NCBI GenBank assembly: GCA_022592435.1
Contig: JABYQS010000189.1
Location: 1 to 64,000, forward strand
DNA: 64,000 nucleotides
Reading direction: 5' to 3'
Source of the DNA: Cerioporus squamosus
Taxonomy: Eukaryota; Basidiomycota; Agaricomycetes; Polyporales; Polyporaceae
The translations under genes were made by a program, and so were the position numbers. Position 1 is the stretch's first letter. Each line of letters begins with the position of its first letter. Below the pieces are notes generated by a model. It was given only the letters and a program-made list of their open reading frames with translations, did not search any database and was not told the DNA's origin. Below are positions 34,357-46,136 of the stretch, piece by piece.

Positions 34357-34954
34357 TTCATGCTTTGCAGATCAGGCACCTTTCCGCTTCAGGTAAAAGG
34401 TAGATGATAACCTGTCGGCCTCTGATGATGCTAACCCTGCTGATGAAAGATGATCAGATGATGCTACGATGAGAAACGTAGCTCTTATGTATAACAACGA
34501 GCTCGTCGACTCGAGCATTTTCAAGGGAAAAAGTCTGCGAGGCGCATGTACTGGACATTCTGACAGTGACAGGAAATCGCTATCATGCTGCACGGGTCCA
34601 GTTCAAGTCCTTCGATCGGTGACGAGTCCATCGAAACTAATCATACATATATGAGTTGCGTAGTCAGGTTTCGAAAATCCGCTCAGAGTATCATACACTC
34701 ACTATCGAGCACAACAGAACTTCGGCTCATCAAGTCCAAGACGCAGCTCCACACACGCACCGCCGGCCTAATATGCATGCCAAGAATCCCGCGAATACGA
34801 AGGATGTACAGAATCCTTCCCATGATCCGGCGTCACTGCCCCGCCACTCTCCAAGCGTTCAGAGGGAAAGAGGAGAGGCTTGGAGGAGTAGGATGAGTAC
34901 GGAGACGACACCGAAAACTGGGAGCTGGCGTCTGCGAGATAAGCGAGCGCGTGC

Positions 34955-35950
34955 TCAGAAGAAGTTGAACTCCGCGGTCGCGGCGCCTCTAAGGCATGTC
35001 TGCGCTGCGTTCGTAGGTGGACGGGATGACACTTGGAACATATCCGGAGTCCAGGTGGTGAGCGATGGCTTCGTCGTCGTCCCAGTTTCAGAGATGTCGT
35101 CTCGGTAATGCGACACGTCGTGAGCGCGTGATCCTGAAGGCAGTATGAGCCGGCAACGAACATGACTCGGGGGTCGTAGTACTCACTGTTCCTTCTCTTC
35201 AGCCGTCTCCATACCAATAACCCAACGATTATGAGGACAATGACGGCAAGAGCGGATAGCGTGGCGCCGAGGATGACGGGGAGATGCGAGTGCCCTGACT
35301 CTGCCGCCTGGGCTGGGACTGACGTACCCGTGGTAGAGCCAAATGCAGAATCTGAATGCGTAGCGGCAAACGTGTTAGAGGTTGAGAGCGTAGTCGAGAA
35401 CGAAGACGAGGGTGGTAGATGTCTGTGATGGTGCAGACGATGGTGGGACAGAAGTGCTTGTAAGTGCGCTCGAAGTCGGGGTCGGGCTCCCAGAGGAGAT
35501 CGATCCGGAACTCGAGGTATCAAGTGGAGACGAAGACGCAGTTGCCGACGGAGATGTGAGAGGCTCCGTACTTGACGAAGTAATCGGCACGGTGAATGCG
35601 CCCGACTTTGGGCAGATCGAGATGGTCCCGTTGAACCCTTGGCCGTACGTGATAGAAATTGTATGAGTCTCAGCGCTAGGCGTCTTCACACTGGAAGTAT
35701 ATGTGTCCCTTGTAAGAGTTCTGAGCGCATGGCTTCGTATCGATGAAGAAGGCAGGCAAGTCTGTATCTGGTTTTGCGTCGACGAATAAGTCGACCTTCG
35801 TACCTGGCTCCGTACTGCCTGTCAGTACTAAGTACGGCTACCGAGGAGTTTTGGGAGCTCACCATTGAGCTGCAAGACCTCCGTGGCGCTTTCGAGCAAC
35901 TTGCAGTTATCTCGGTATGAGAGCCGGCTCGGCAAGGATGGTTGCAGCAT
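34955..35950 (-). pseudogene. Surface protein copy f, start uncertain and frame broken
   Basis: Recognisable parts in order: a short N-terminal exon (35868-35950, ending QLNG before a GTGAGC donor), an ectodomain (STEPGTKVDLFVDA, FFIDTKPCAQNSY, ETHTISITYGQGFNGT), a Ser/Thr stalk, a membrane helix (LPVILGATLSALAVIVLIIV), RRLKRR, an intron in the family position (GTGAGT...CTTCAG) and a tail with DDISETGT and TTWTPDMFQVSS that matches copy d. Frame breaks at about 35665-35690 and about 35400-35420. The ectodomain pattern (FQCEDA, SAETHTISI) is closest to copy c, so c and f form a Cys-containing subgroup. It has no PPxY end; the stop is at 34955-34957. Decayed gene or two assembly indels; I cannot decide. 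Confidence 0.5.
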
Positions 35951-36521
35951 GGATGAGCTCGAGGATCGAAATGACTCTAAGAAGACGTGTATGTGAGGGT
36001 TTGGGTAAACGGTGGTGACGGACTGCCGGCAGGAAGCTGCAGGTATACGCAGGGTGCACGCATACATGCTGTTATCCTGTGCTGGGAAAAGTCAGCTCGC
36101 CGCAATAGTTACGATCGTTTCCAGAACACCGCCCGGACATGACAGATGGACAGCTTTCCTCGTCAGGACGAAGCCTTCTCCCGCAGCCAGTACCACGTCT
36201 ACAATCCCGCAGTGTCTCCCCTATCAGCATGGGCAGTGAAGCACAGACGAACAAGGAGGGGTTCGAGCTCACCAAACCTCATCGAGTCCCGGACGGTAGG
36301 GCAGGCGATATGTCCGGGGCACCGGACGAACGCAATCGTATAAGAAGGTCGCAGTCACCTCGCATACATGGCAACCAACGTTACCGAAGCAAGAAGTCAC
36401 TTCCGGACGTGTCGTGGGATTACTGCTCACAGATGACCACAAGTCCAAGGGGCTCGATGATGCTCACCGCGAACGGTCCATCTCCGGCAGTTCCCGCTCG
36501 TCCGCATGTACTGCGGCATTC

Positions 36522-37733
36522 CTACAGCGCGTGACAAGTTCCGAACGACTCGCTAGAACCTCCCGAGTGCTGCATGGCAGAAGCGTACTCAGAGGAGCCC
36601 CTCGGAGGCCGTCCGTCGCCCAGCGCAGAGGAACCGTCACGTATCTCCTCCTGAACGGAAGCGTTGGTATCGCTCCTCAGAGCTAACCAGCCTTCGTCGC
36701 TGACGTAGCTTTCTCTGTTGCTAGCGTCAACACCTGAGATGAGGGGGTGTGGTAGATCAGTAGAACGCGTGAGCCTAATCGCGACTTTCACTCACCTGAA
36801 CGTCTGGATTTGCTACGCCGTCTGATGAACACGACGAGGGCGACCAGCAATGCTACTACAATGATCCCGCCCACGACACCTCCGACTACGGCGGGGACGA
36901 TGTTATGACTCGTATCGTGGGACGTGGCTGCAGCATTGCTAGGCACTGAGACCGAGGAAGCCGATTGGTGAGGATGCGTAACTGGAGGGATGATTTGTGT
37001 ATGATCCACCGGCAGGGATGCTAGAGGTGGTGGCGTTAGATGCGAAGGACATAGCGCCGATCGAGCTGGATGACATAGGTGTAGAGGTCCAGAATAGAGT
37101 GAGCGTGGTGCGTGACAACGAAGAGGGGTATAGAGGCTCTGACGAGGATGAGGACCATCCGAGAGCGGTAGACGTGGCGCTGGAGACAGGCACGACGGAG
37201 TGCGTGGTTGCGGACACAGAGCCAACCGGAGATGTCGCGAAGGTGGCAGTGGTCGTTGACTCATGCGGACTTGAAGGCGGGCGACCATAGACAAGGAAGT
37301 AGTCGATCCAGAATATGTTCGGGCTGGTTCCGTTCACGTTGGTTATGGTGAGTACGTGCGAACCCGGTGGCAGATCCTTCCTCGAGAAGGCGGTAAAGTT
37401 GAACTGAGTCAGCCCGCTGGATGCGAATGGGGCGGTCTTTGTCTCAACATGGACCCCGTCAATGGTATACGACGTTGTCGGTCGTCCTGCCCGCGCAGTA
37501 GGATCGAGTGTAGTGACCACGTCTATCCCTGTACCTATCGCCTTGTATCAGCAAGCACCAAAGCTGATCGCATGCGTCGACATACCGTCGAACGTGAGAG
37601 ATACATTTGTACCCGCGACCGCGGCACCATGCCTTGTGTGATATACGGCGGGTGCAAATCCCTGGTCATAGGCCCACCCCGCAGAGTATTGGACCGCAGG
37701 GTCGCCGTCGTCGATGAGCATAGGAGCGGACAT
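36522..37733 (-). CDS. Single-pass surface protein, copy g
   Basis: Exons 37586-37733, 36796-37534, 36522-36733, with introns of 51 and 62 nt in family positions. N-terminus SAPMLIDDGDPAVQYSAGW; then TGIDVVTTLD, SYTIDGVHVE, GSHVLTITNVNGT and FWIDYFLVYG. A Ser/Thr-rich stalk, a membrane helix (VPAVVGGVVGGIIVVALLVAL) and IRRRSKSRR follow. The short tail (about 70 residues) has no DSG block or PPxY, so this copy lacks the proposed ubiquitin-ligase docking motif. One frame break at about 37000-37020, within the stalk, between NATTSSIPAGG and HTQIIPPVTHP. Function unknown. Confidence 0.68.
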
Positions 37734-39341
37734 CCTGGAGATCTCACGCAGAACAAGGTCGGAAAGAATGAGGATGTCAATATGGGAGGCGCAAAGGCGA
37801 CACGTAGTCTCCGTTCTGTGATATGAGCTGCCATCTTCGATACCGGCGATGTGGAGAAGGCGGCCATGGATAATGTTGCGGAATGCACCGGTGTTGTGGT
37901 TCAGCAGTTCCAGTTCGAAGACAGTTCTAGCACAGTGCGCCAACCGTCGAGAAGCGCGAGAGCATGATGATGAAGAATGCCGATGGATGGGGGTCCCTGG
38001 ATTGAGAACAGCTCACCGAAAATGTTGCACGCTATGGCTACCGAACCGTTTGGGGTGTCCGATACCGTACCGGAGACACAGAAGATTGCAACCACCTGCG
38101 ACGTTCGACCATCTCGCTAAGTATGTAATGACCCTGCTCGATGAACATGAGTTGGACAGATAGAACCGTAAGTCAAAGCTCTCGTACCGAGTCTCCCGAG
38201 ACCTTGTACCCTTCCCGCGCAATGCGTGCGTAACACTCATAAGCCCTCATGCACCCATAAGAGCAAGCGGGATCCGTGAACGTTGCAGTAACAAAGGTCT
38301 AAACGTTCCGAGCCGATATCGAGTCCCGGCCATCGTGCAGCAGCGATGATCTCACACTCAGACTATTCCTGAGTAAGCTGACGTTGTAGAGCAGAGTGGC
38401 ATTGCAAAGCGTGAAGACTCCCAGTATGGATTCAAGCGAGGTTCGAGACAATGTCTTCGAGAACGAGGAGGAGATGTCGAGGAGGAGGTCGCGGTGTTTA
38501 CTTCGGCGCCCTTCCATTGGAACTCCGCTGACCACTTTGTTACTGCTCCGCGGCGAGTGTAAGTCACACATCTAGCTATCCTCTCGTCTTCACTCAAGCT
38601 GACCCCTCAACCCATCGTTTCTTTCAGGTGATGAGTGGCCTGCAACCTCGCTCGCGCTGCGTTTACCTCGCGCGCAGAAACCTGGCAGAAACTACCCGCT
38701 CCGGAAATCTCACTCGGACCTACTCGGAGGAACAAGCTGCTGCTCATCGGGAGGCACGCAACACCGGTACCACAAGCGTGCAACCGGATTTATCTCTGTC
38801 ACTACATGGCCACAGAGTCTCACCCCGGATGCGGCCATACTTTGCATCGGATTATAGACGCAGTAACACACCGGTGCGGCTTGAACGCAGAAGATCAATT
38901 GACTGCAACTCGACCGGCCTCCTGGTTACTTCGAGTTACCCTCTTGGCTGCGTACTGGGGCTTCTCTGCAGCTTGTACACCCCGAGTGGTCCACGCGGGA
39001 CATCTGCAGCATAGCCGTCAGTTACTCGCGGAGAGTCGCATCATCGCGTGCTACTGCTAGTTTGTCAGAGAGGATCTGGTCGCTCGTTGGCTCTCCCTGC
39101 TCCCCCTCGCACTTCTTGCCTGTTTGAGGACCACATCACCGCCCATCCTTCAGTGCAGAGCCCCCCATTATCTGCGGTCACACCCATCCCAACTGCGATC
39201 TGAACGTTGACGGTTCAGTCGTTGCGAGGTGCATATATAACTGGACGAGCGGCCTATTAAGCTTTGTTCGAGTCCCGCTTCTACCGCAACACCCTGCCTC
39301 GAATCTCCTTGACCGACTGACAGGCCGCCGTCTGTTCCAGC
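37734..39341. other. Long intergenic region, no gene seen
   Basis: About 1.6 kb between divergently transcribed genes g and i. It must hold both promoters. Frames to 140 codons at 38630-39060 on the + strand look like chance openings. No RNA gene or repeat recognised. Confidence 0.4.
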
Positions 39342-41160
39342 ATGAGACTCATCCGTGTGCACAGGGTGCTCACCCTGTCCATCGCTGTTCTCTTCGTCGA
39401 CAACGCTCTGTCTGCGAACACAGACTGCATCAGCGACCAGCTGGACTGGTATACGGATTACGTCGGAGAGACACCATGTGAGTGCCACACCATCGGTGGT
39501 CTACGGGAGCTGACACCATGCTTAGGCATGACGTTTCAGAGGCTGCTACAGACATGCGATGAAAACTGTGAGTACTCATCATCTCGGAATAGCACTCCGT
39601 CGAAGACTCACGATCGGAGTCACCTTCTGCGTACGCCACTCACGCCGACCTAGACCAAGTGCCCCTCATGTCGAGTTCGCCTGTTGCGATATGTACCCAG
39701 AATTCACGTGAGCCTATCTGTTGTTCTGTCATCCCGCATGCGAGCTCAAACTCAACCAGCGTACTGCTGTTGCAACTCGATCGCATACGGACTCTACATG
39801 TTGTGCCTCAAGTACGCCGCTGACTCAAATCCTGACACGCCGATCGTCCTCGCACTGAGTCGAATCCCACCCTCGCAGCTGCCAATTGTTCGGGCCGAAC
39901 AATCATACCCAGGATAGAGGTGCGTAAAACTTAAGGTCGGATTCTACTCGCCCGCTTTGAGCTGAGACAGGTCCTGTGACATCCATGACGAATAGCAAGC
40001 GGTGGCTATCAAGCGTATCTCGGCAGTTGCAAACCATCGTCAAACAGGACGTGAGCTCAGTGCTGTTCCGCACAGTTCATTGCAATACTGAAGATACACT
40101 CACATGGTGCAGGCTCGATGCGACGGTGCAAGAGGCGGTTTGCAACCAGGGTATACGTATCGAGGATCCGCTCTATGACATCTTCTGGAGCGATGGAACG
40201 TGGTGCGTCCTGGTCACGTCCATCTATATCTGTCCATGTCCACGAGCCAGTGCTCATATTGCTACGCCCATGCGCAGGGCATAGTGCGTATGAACACCTT
40301 CGTGTAGCGAATAGGGAGCCTCACACAGCAAACGGCAGCGGATGGTTCGAAGGGACGACAGAGCTGCGCAGACAAGCGAACAACAACCAAACGTTCAGCC
40401 GCTGTCCGGGTCAGAACAACGCCGTGAACCGCACATCGACCTCAGCGACAACGACCGGCACCATGGTGTGCTCTCCTCTACCTACCCTCATCACACTCAC
40501 CACAACGTCAACATCTCCAGAGTCGCACATCGACTAATCCGCCTCTTGCAACGGCGTCGACCAATCAACACTCCGGCAACCGCACGAACGTCGGTGCCAT
40601 CGTGGGTGGAGTACTGGGAGGAGTCGGGGCCCTGTTTCTCTCGTGCATAGGATGCATTCTTCTGAGACGGAGGCGCAGGGCTCGTAGTATGACAAAGCAT
40701 CGCTTGCTGCCGCCCTCATCTGAGTCTACCTTGATAGGTGAGCGTTTTCCATGGGAGCGACTGGACCTTTACTCACCGATTGTCCCGTTCATCAGACGTG
40801 CGAGTCGCGTCTCACCCTCTTGATCCTGCGACCATATCCCCCTTCATCGTCCCAGGTGGCCGAAACGACCTCAACGGCAGGAGCGCCGATCGAAAGACGC
40901 GACATATCCCAAGTCGCCATTCGGACACAGAGCTCTCCTCGGGCCACGCTGTCACATTCGCGACCTCGGACATCGAACCTTCAGTATTCCTTCCCGATGC
41001 TGCGCCTACCCAAACCGGCCGTAACGACGGGATCTCCGACTCGTACCACGATCATCACCCGCGCTCGGTGTCTCCGTCCGAGCCAGAGCCGTGGGACGGA
41101 GAGCTTGTAGATGTGGGCTCGGCATTGAACACGCCGCCGCCTTCGTATAGAGCACAGTAG
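39342..41160 (+). CDS. Cys-rich single-pass membrane protein with PPxY tail (copy i)
   Basis: Starts with a signal peptide (residues 1-25, RVLTLSIAVLF...ALSA) and a Cys-rich ectodomain with the Agaricomycete pattern LDWYTDYVGETPC, TFQRLLQTCDE, CCCNSIAYGL, AVCNQGIRIED and IFWSDGT. Supported exons: 39342-39477, 39526-39567, 39654-39707, from 39760, 40113-40202, from 40285 to 40737, and 40796-41160. The exon between about 39850 and 40113 is not resolved. A Thr-rich stalk leads to the helix NVGAIVGGVLGGVGALFL and RRRRRAR; the tail ends ELVDVGSALN and PPPSYRAQ (PPxY). The helix and tail resemble the neighbouring surface proteins although the ectodomain is unrelated. A one-base break at about 40520-40530 separates the stalk from the helix frame. 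Function unknown; probably a plasma-membrane receptor or adhesin. Confidence 0.65.
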
Positions 41161-41435
41161 GATAGCACTCTCCTGCCGGCTTAGATGACGGCTGCTCTGG
41201 TAGTCGCATCAGAGAGATGTTGATAGTAGATAGTAGGGTAGATTGAGTTGGTCAGAAGACAAGTCCGTGCATGTAGGCTACGCAGAGGACCATCCTCTTG
41301 GAGACAATAGCTGTCGAACGGATGTTAACGTTTATCCCCCTTGCCGTCCAAAGAAAAGAGTGAACCAAGAAAGTGAGGGTATCAAGCGTCCGGGACGTAA
41401 ACGACAGGGGACAGTAGTCCAAGATGTACATGCCC

Positions 41436-42998
41436 CTACTCGGCAGTGTATCGCGGCGGCAGTGTACCATCGCTGTACAACCTCAGTCCCGAGTCCATCT
41501 CTTCCATCCGCCCAGATGGCAGTTGCGGCCTGCCCCGCCGTTCGCGCGCAGAAATAGCGCGCAGAAGCGACTGCCCGGCCGATTCTTGGTAGGTAGGCAC
41601 ATGCCACGGCGATCGTGCAGCCTCGACTCGCAGCATCGCGCTCGGGCTCGTGCTGGCGGGAGTGAAAGGCGTGACGGGCTCCGGGGTATGCGGGGGTTGC
41701 GGGACTGGCTCGCGAGGGGCCTCGAGACTCCGAGCCGGGAGAAGAGGGCCGAGCAGACGGGAGGCCCTGGAAATGAGCGAAGGAAAGGGCATATGCTGCC
41801 GCAGGCATGGACGTCCGTCGGATGTCATCAGATCGGGCGTATGAGGAAGCGGTGGACATGCTGCGCGCAATCCGAGCGTGATCGCCTGGTGCACGCCGTG
41901 TGTGTATGCACCCATGGATCTTGCAGTAGTGGCTCTCGGGCATCGGGCGAGAGAACGCGGTTCCAGTGAAGGACGCCGTTTCTTGAGTGAAGACGGAAGG
42001 CGGGCGCAGGTCTGCTGCTAGGGCGTGAGTAGCTACGAATACGACCTCCGGATCGATATAGCTTTCACCTTTCCTACGTCTGGCTCGCCACCATAGCATG
42101 CCGACCACAGCAATGAGCATGAGACCTACTGCTCCTCCCACAGAACCTCCAATCACAACGACTCGGCGTGTCGGAGAAGAGGTCCGCCCTTGTTCTGTAG
42201 CCATTGTCGACGAAGATGGAGGCTTCGAGCTGAAAGACATGCTCACAGTCGACGTCACCCGGTCGGTCTGTACGCTTGTGGAGGCGGGAACATCGCCAGT
42301 AGACGGCGTAAGCGTCGACGAAGTCGTGTCAGTGCTTGTAGAGACGCTCGCGTTTGCGCTCGATGTGAAGAATGTGGTGTTGACAGAAACGCGAGTTGTC
42401 GATAGTAATGACGAAGTCTTCAGCCGAGATGTGGATGATGAAGCCGAGGAGGATGGAGACGACGATGCGTGAGGCAAGGAAGATGAAGACGACGGGGCTG
42501 AAGACTTCGATGACCTCGAGGTCGTCGTGACTATACTCGGGGTTGGGGCAGCGTCGACGAGGAAGTAGTCCAGCCAGAAGAGATTAGGACTCGTCCCGTT
42601 CACATTCGTGACCTCGATAGTATGGTCTCCGAGAGGCACGTCTCGGTTCGCGTAGTAGACCACGTCAAACGTCCTCTCGCTGGTCCAGGGCGCAGTATAG
42701 GTATTGACAACCGCGCCGTCGAGGATATACATCGTCGTCGACTGGCCGTCATTAACAGAAGGATCCAGTATTCCCACCACCTGGACTCCCGTACCTATCG
42801 GCATGGCGGTTAGTGCTATACTGGGAAGCTTCTTGACACACGGTCCTCACCATGAAATTGGAACGACACTGTTAGCTCCGGGAGTGCAGCGCCGTGCCTC
42901 GAGCCACCGGACGCGAGCGTGAACGTGTCTTCAATCCATTGCGAGCTCGAGTACAGCACGGATGGATCCGAGTCTTCGACGCGCACAGTCGAGGACAT
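41436..42998 (-). CDS. Single-pass surface protein with PPxY tail, copy h
   Basis: Exon 1 is 42851-42998 and exon 2 begins at 42794 after a 56-nt intron (GTGAGG...GATAG). N-terminus STVRVEDSDPSVLYSSSQW; then GTGVQVVGILDPS, TTMYILDGAVV, GDHTIEVTNVNGT and LFWLDYFLVDAAP. A Ser/Thr stalk of about 120 residues is followed by the helix VVVIGGSVGGAVGLMLIAVVG and RARRRK. A 54-nt in-frame intron (GTGAAA...TAGCAG) probably follows, as in sister genes. The tail frame shifts once between about 41690 and 41760; in the second frame the end reads MEEMDSGLRLYSDGT and LPPRYTAE, matching the family DSG block and PPxY terminus. Without the shift the protein would run on without family resemblance to 41332. Confidence 0.7.
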
Positions 42999-43777
42999 CT
43001 GCACCTCTGTCACTAATCCACGAGCGAACTGAAGGGTAAGCTTTTAGAGCGGAAACTGGTGTGCAGAGAAAGGTACACACCGTCGGTCCGCGGATGAAGC
43101 AGGCGACTCATGGGCTGTAAGACTATCGATGTTCATCCACTTGTATAGCCGTCGTGGGCTAAGCCGCGCTTCCGAACCGATCAGCGCACCATTCGACCAA
43201 CTGCTCTCCGTCAACCTGCGGCGTGAGGCGCGCCTTGTATTCTCGTATGACCATGCTCTGAACGACAACAGACCATACCTGTGTTTCTGAACAGAAAAAC
43301 GGCGCACATGGTCAGCGACGCATCTACCGAGAACGCGACAGGTAACACTGACCTCACGAGCTCAGTTCCGATTCCAAATTGCATCGCAACTCATCTGTCA
43401 ATCGTCAGCAACTATCAGACATCAACTTAGACCTCGCGCATACCGCCGCAATCTGCATCTACGACGGCGTACCACAGCCAAGAAACGGCCGTGCAACCCC
43501 TGCGCGCGCGAGGCAAGCTCGAGGTGCAGATGCGCTCTGCGTTGTGGAGCAAAGCACAATGCGTCAGCGCTTGAGATGTTGAGCAGAACTCACCGGAAGG
43601 TGCACAGATGAAGAACGATGATGAGAACAGCTCTGGGAGACCCGCCTCCCATGCTGGAACGGTAAACGTTGCTTAGTATGTGTCAGTACTGCTACATCAG
43701 AAGCAATCAAAGCAGCCGTCAGTAAAACTACACGCGTCGCACAGGCAACGTCCGCTATCTGCATTTCGACCTCAGAT
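42999..43777. other. Intergenic region, no gene seen
   Basis: About 780 bp between the start of surface protein h and the end of SSADH, both on the - strand. Only short frames; presumed promoter of copy h. Confidence 0.4.
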
Positions 43778-46136
43778 TCACAGGCCGCCAAACGCGATGA
43801 ACTTCACGTTCATGTACTCCTCGATCCCATGTCCGCCCTCGCGACCTAGCGCACACCGTCAGCTCTCTCCGAGCTCCAGCGCAGCAACGAGACTCACCAA
43901 GCCCGCTCTCCTTCACACCTCCGAACGGAATGACCGCCTGGCTGATCACGCCCGTGTTCGTGCCCACCATGCCCACCTCCAACGCCTCCGCGACGCGCCA
44001 CACGCGTCCAACGTCCCGCGAGAAGAAGTATCCTGCGAGCCCGACAGGGGTATCGTTCGCGAGCCGGATGACCTCCTCCTCGGTCTCGAAGCGCGTCAGC
44101 GCGGCGAGCGGGCCGAACGTCTCCTCCTGGTTCACGAGCGCGTGGTGGGGCACGTCCGAGAGCACCGTCGGCGCGAAGAACGAGCCGGGGCCGTCGATGC
44201 GCTTGCCCCCGAGGAGGAGCTGTGCGCCCTGCGCGAGCGCGTCGTCCACGTGCCGCTGGACCTTCTCGATCGCGCGATCGTGGATGAGCGGGCCGTGCGT
44301 ACTGGGAGAGAACGATGAGACGCGACGAACAGACGTAAGCGAGCTAGCACGTACGTATCCTTCTCAAGGCCGTTGCCGACCTTGAACGCGGCAACCTTCT
44401 CGGCGAGTCGGGACGCGAACTCGGCGTAGATGGACGACTGCACGTATATCCTGTTCGCGCAGACGCAGGTCTGACCGGTCCCGCGGAACTTACACACAAT
44501 CGCACCTGCAATACGACATACCGTTTAGTATGATATGACTTCGGACCGAGTTGAAGGCTGACCCTCGACGGCGGCATCGATGTCAGCGTCATCGAACACA
44601 ATGAACGGAGCATTCCCGCCAGCCTCGATGGAGACCCTACAGCCAGCAACGGGTCAGCACGGAGATCACTAGAGCGCAACGCATATCCCTACTTCTTCAG
44701 CGTGCTCGCCGCCATGCCATAGAGCATCTTCGCGACCGGCGTGCTGCCGGTGAAGGACACCTTCTTCACGGCTGTGTTCTCGCACATCTCGCGTCCGACC
44801 TCAGCCACATTTGCCTGTGTCGTGACAACGTTGATCACACCCGGAGGGACGCCGGCGCGGGTTGCCAGCTGCGAGCAGAATGAGACTCAATGACGACTGC
44901 AGGTGCACGCGACATACCTCAACAAGGGCGAGTGCGGAGAATGGTGTCTCTGGTGGCGGCTTGATAACTGCCGTGCAGCCTGCAGCAAGAGCCGCGCCGA
45001 GCTTTCGCGTGATCATTGCGGATGGGAAGTTCCACGGTGTCAGAATCGACCTGTCTTACTCAATAAGTACCGCGTAGGCGAACGCTATCACGTTCGAACG
45101 CACACGACACCTACAACGACGAGTTAGCAGACAGTACAAAGGTATGAACGTGTGAGACTTACCAATGGGCTGTTTTATGACGACATTGCGGATGTTGGTC
45201 ATTGCGCAAGGTATGACCTCTAGCATGAGTGAAATGTGAGGTGTGTCCCAGCCTGGGTATGAAAAAGTGGTAACTACCTCCATAGGTCCGGACTGCTTCC
45301 TCAGCTGTGGCGGAGAAATCCCGTCAGTCCATATGCTGGTCGACATAGCTCATTGCTTACCAAACCACTGTATGTATGCGTCGCAAGAAGGATTTGAGTG
45401 TGCAGCTCGGAGTATCCTGGCTGAGACATACCTCAATGAATGATGAGCTATATGTATGCTCTCCCTTGGCTTCTGCCAGAGGCTTCCCATTTTCCAATGT
45501 CTGGAATAATGAGTGTTCGATGCGGAGGGCGCCGAATGTGACGAGAAACTTACGATGAGACGAGCGAGATCATCGGAGTTCTCCTTCATAAGCGCATACA
45601 GCTTCATCAAGATGTCGTGCCGTTGCTGCGCAGAGTGTCGATGTTACCGACAATCGCAGGAGCCTAGATTGAGAGGAGGGAGACCAGGGAACGTACCTTA
45701 GCCGACGTCTTGCTCCAAGTCTTGAAGGCCTTCGAGGCGGCGTCGATGGCCTGCTTCGTCTCCTCAAGACCCATCTCAGGGACCGTTCCAAGCTCCTCCT
45801 CCGTCGCGGGGTCTACACACGCGACATCATCTACTCAGAGCTATGCGCAGCAAACAACGAGCTGAATACGCACTGGTGACCTTGATCACTCCACCCTCTT
45901 TGGCGTCGACCCATTTCCCGTCAATGAAGGCCTGCGTCCGCACGAGCGACGCGTCCTTCAAACCAAACTAGACTCCTGACTCAGCGAATGCACACGCCAT
46001 GAGTCCAATGTGTCGCACGTACAGCAGATGTGCTCGCCATGCGATATCGGTAGAGCGAGTGTCGCGGGATGAACTTGGCGTTGAGAGGAGAAGCAAAGAG
46101 GAGAGCAACAGAAGCTGCACGACGAGGAGGAGGCAT
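43778..46136 (-). CDS. UGA2: Succinate-semialdehyde dehydrogenase, mitochondrial
   Basis: Oxidises succinate semialdehyde to succinate with NAD(P)+, the last step of the GABA shunt. Fourteen exons: 46023-46136, 45874-45967, 45697-45812, 45554-45625, 45432-45500, 45361-45367, 45278-45304, 45163-45219, 44918-45050, 44693-44868, 44563-44636, 44355-44505, 43898-44301, 43778-43845. The N-terminus ([16 protein letters not shown], then SLYRYR) looks like a mitochondrial presequence. Motifs: [46 protein letters not shown] (catalytic Glu), [11 protein letters not shown] (catalytic Cys), [22 protein letters not shown]. Exon 6 is only 7 nt (TGGTTTG) and supplies W-F-A of EWFAEEAV. One base is missing at the start of exon 9 (45046-45050, GTCGATT for GTCGGATT), which would otherwise stop the frame. 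Symbol given by analogy with yeast; other ALDH subfamilies are less likely. Confidence 0.9.

Noticed and set aside
42098..42472. Val/Asp-rich + strand ORF of 124 codons
   Set aside because: Antisense of the Ser/Thr stalk of surface protein h.
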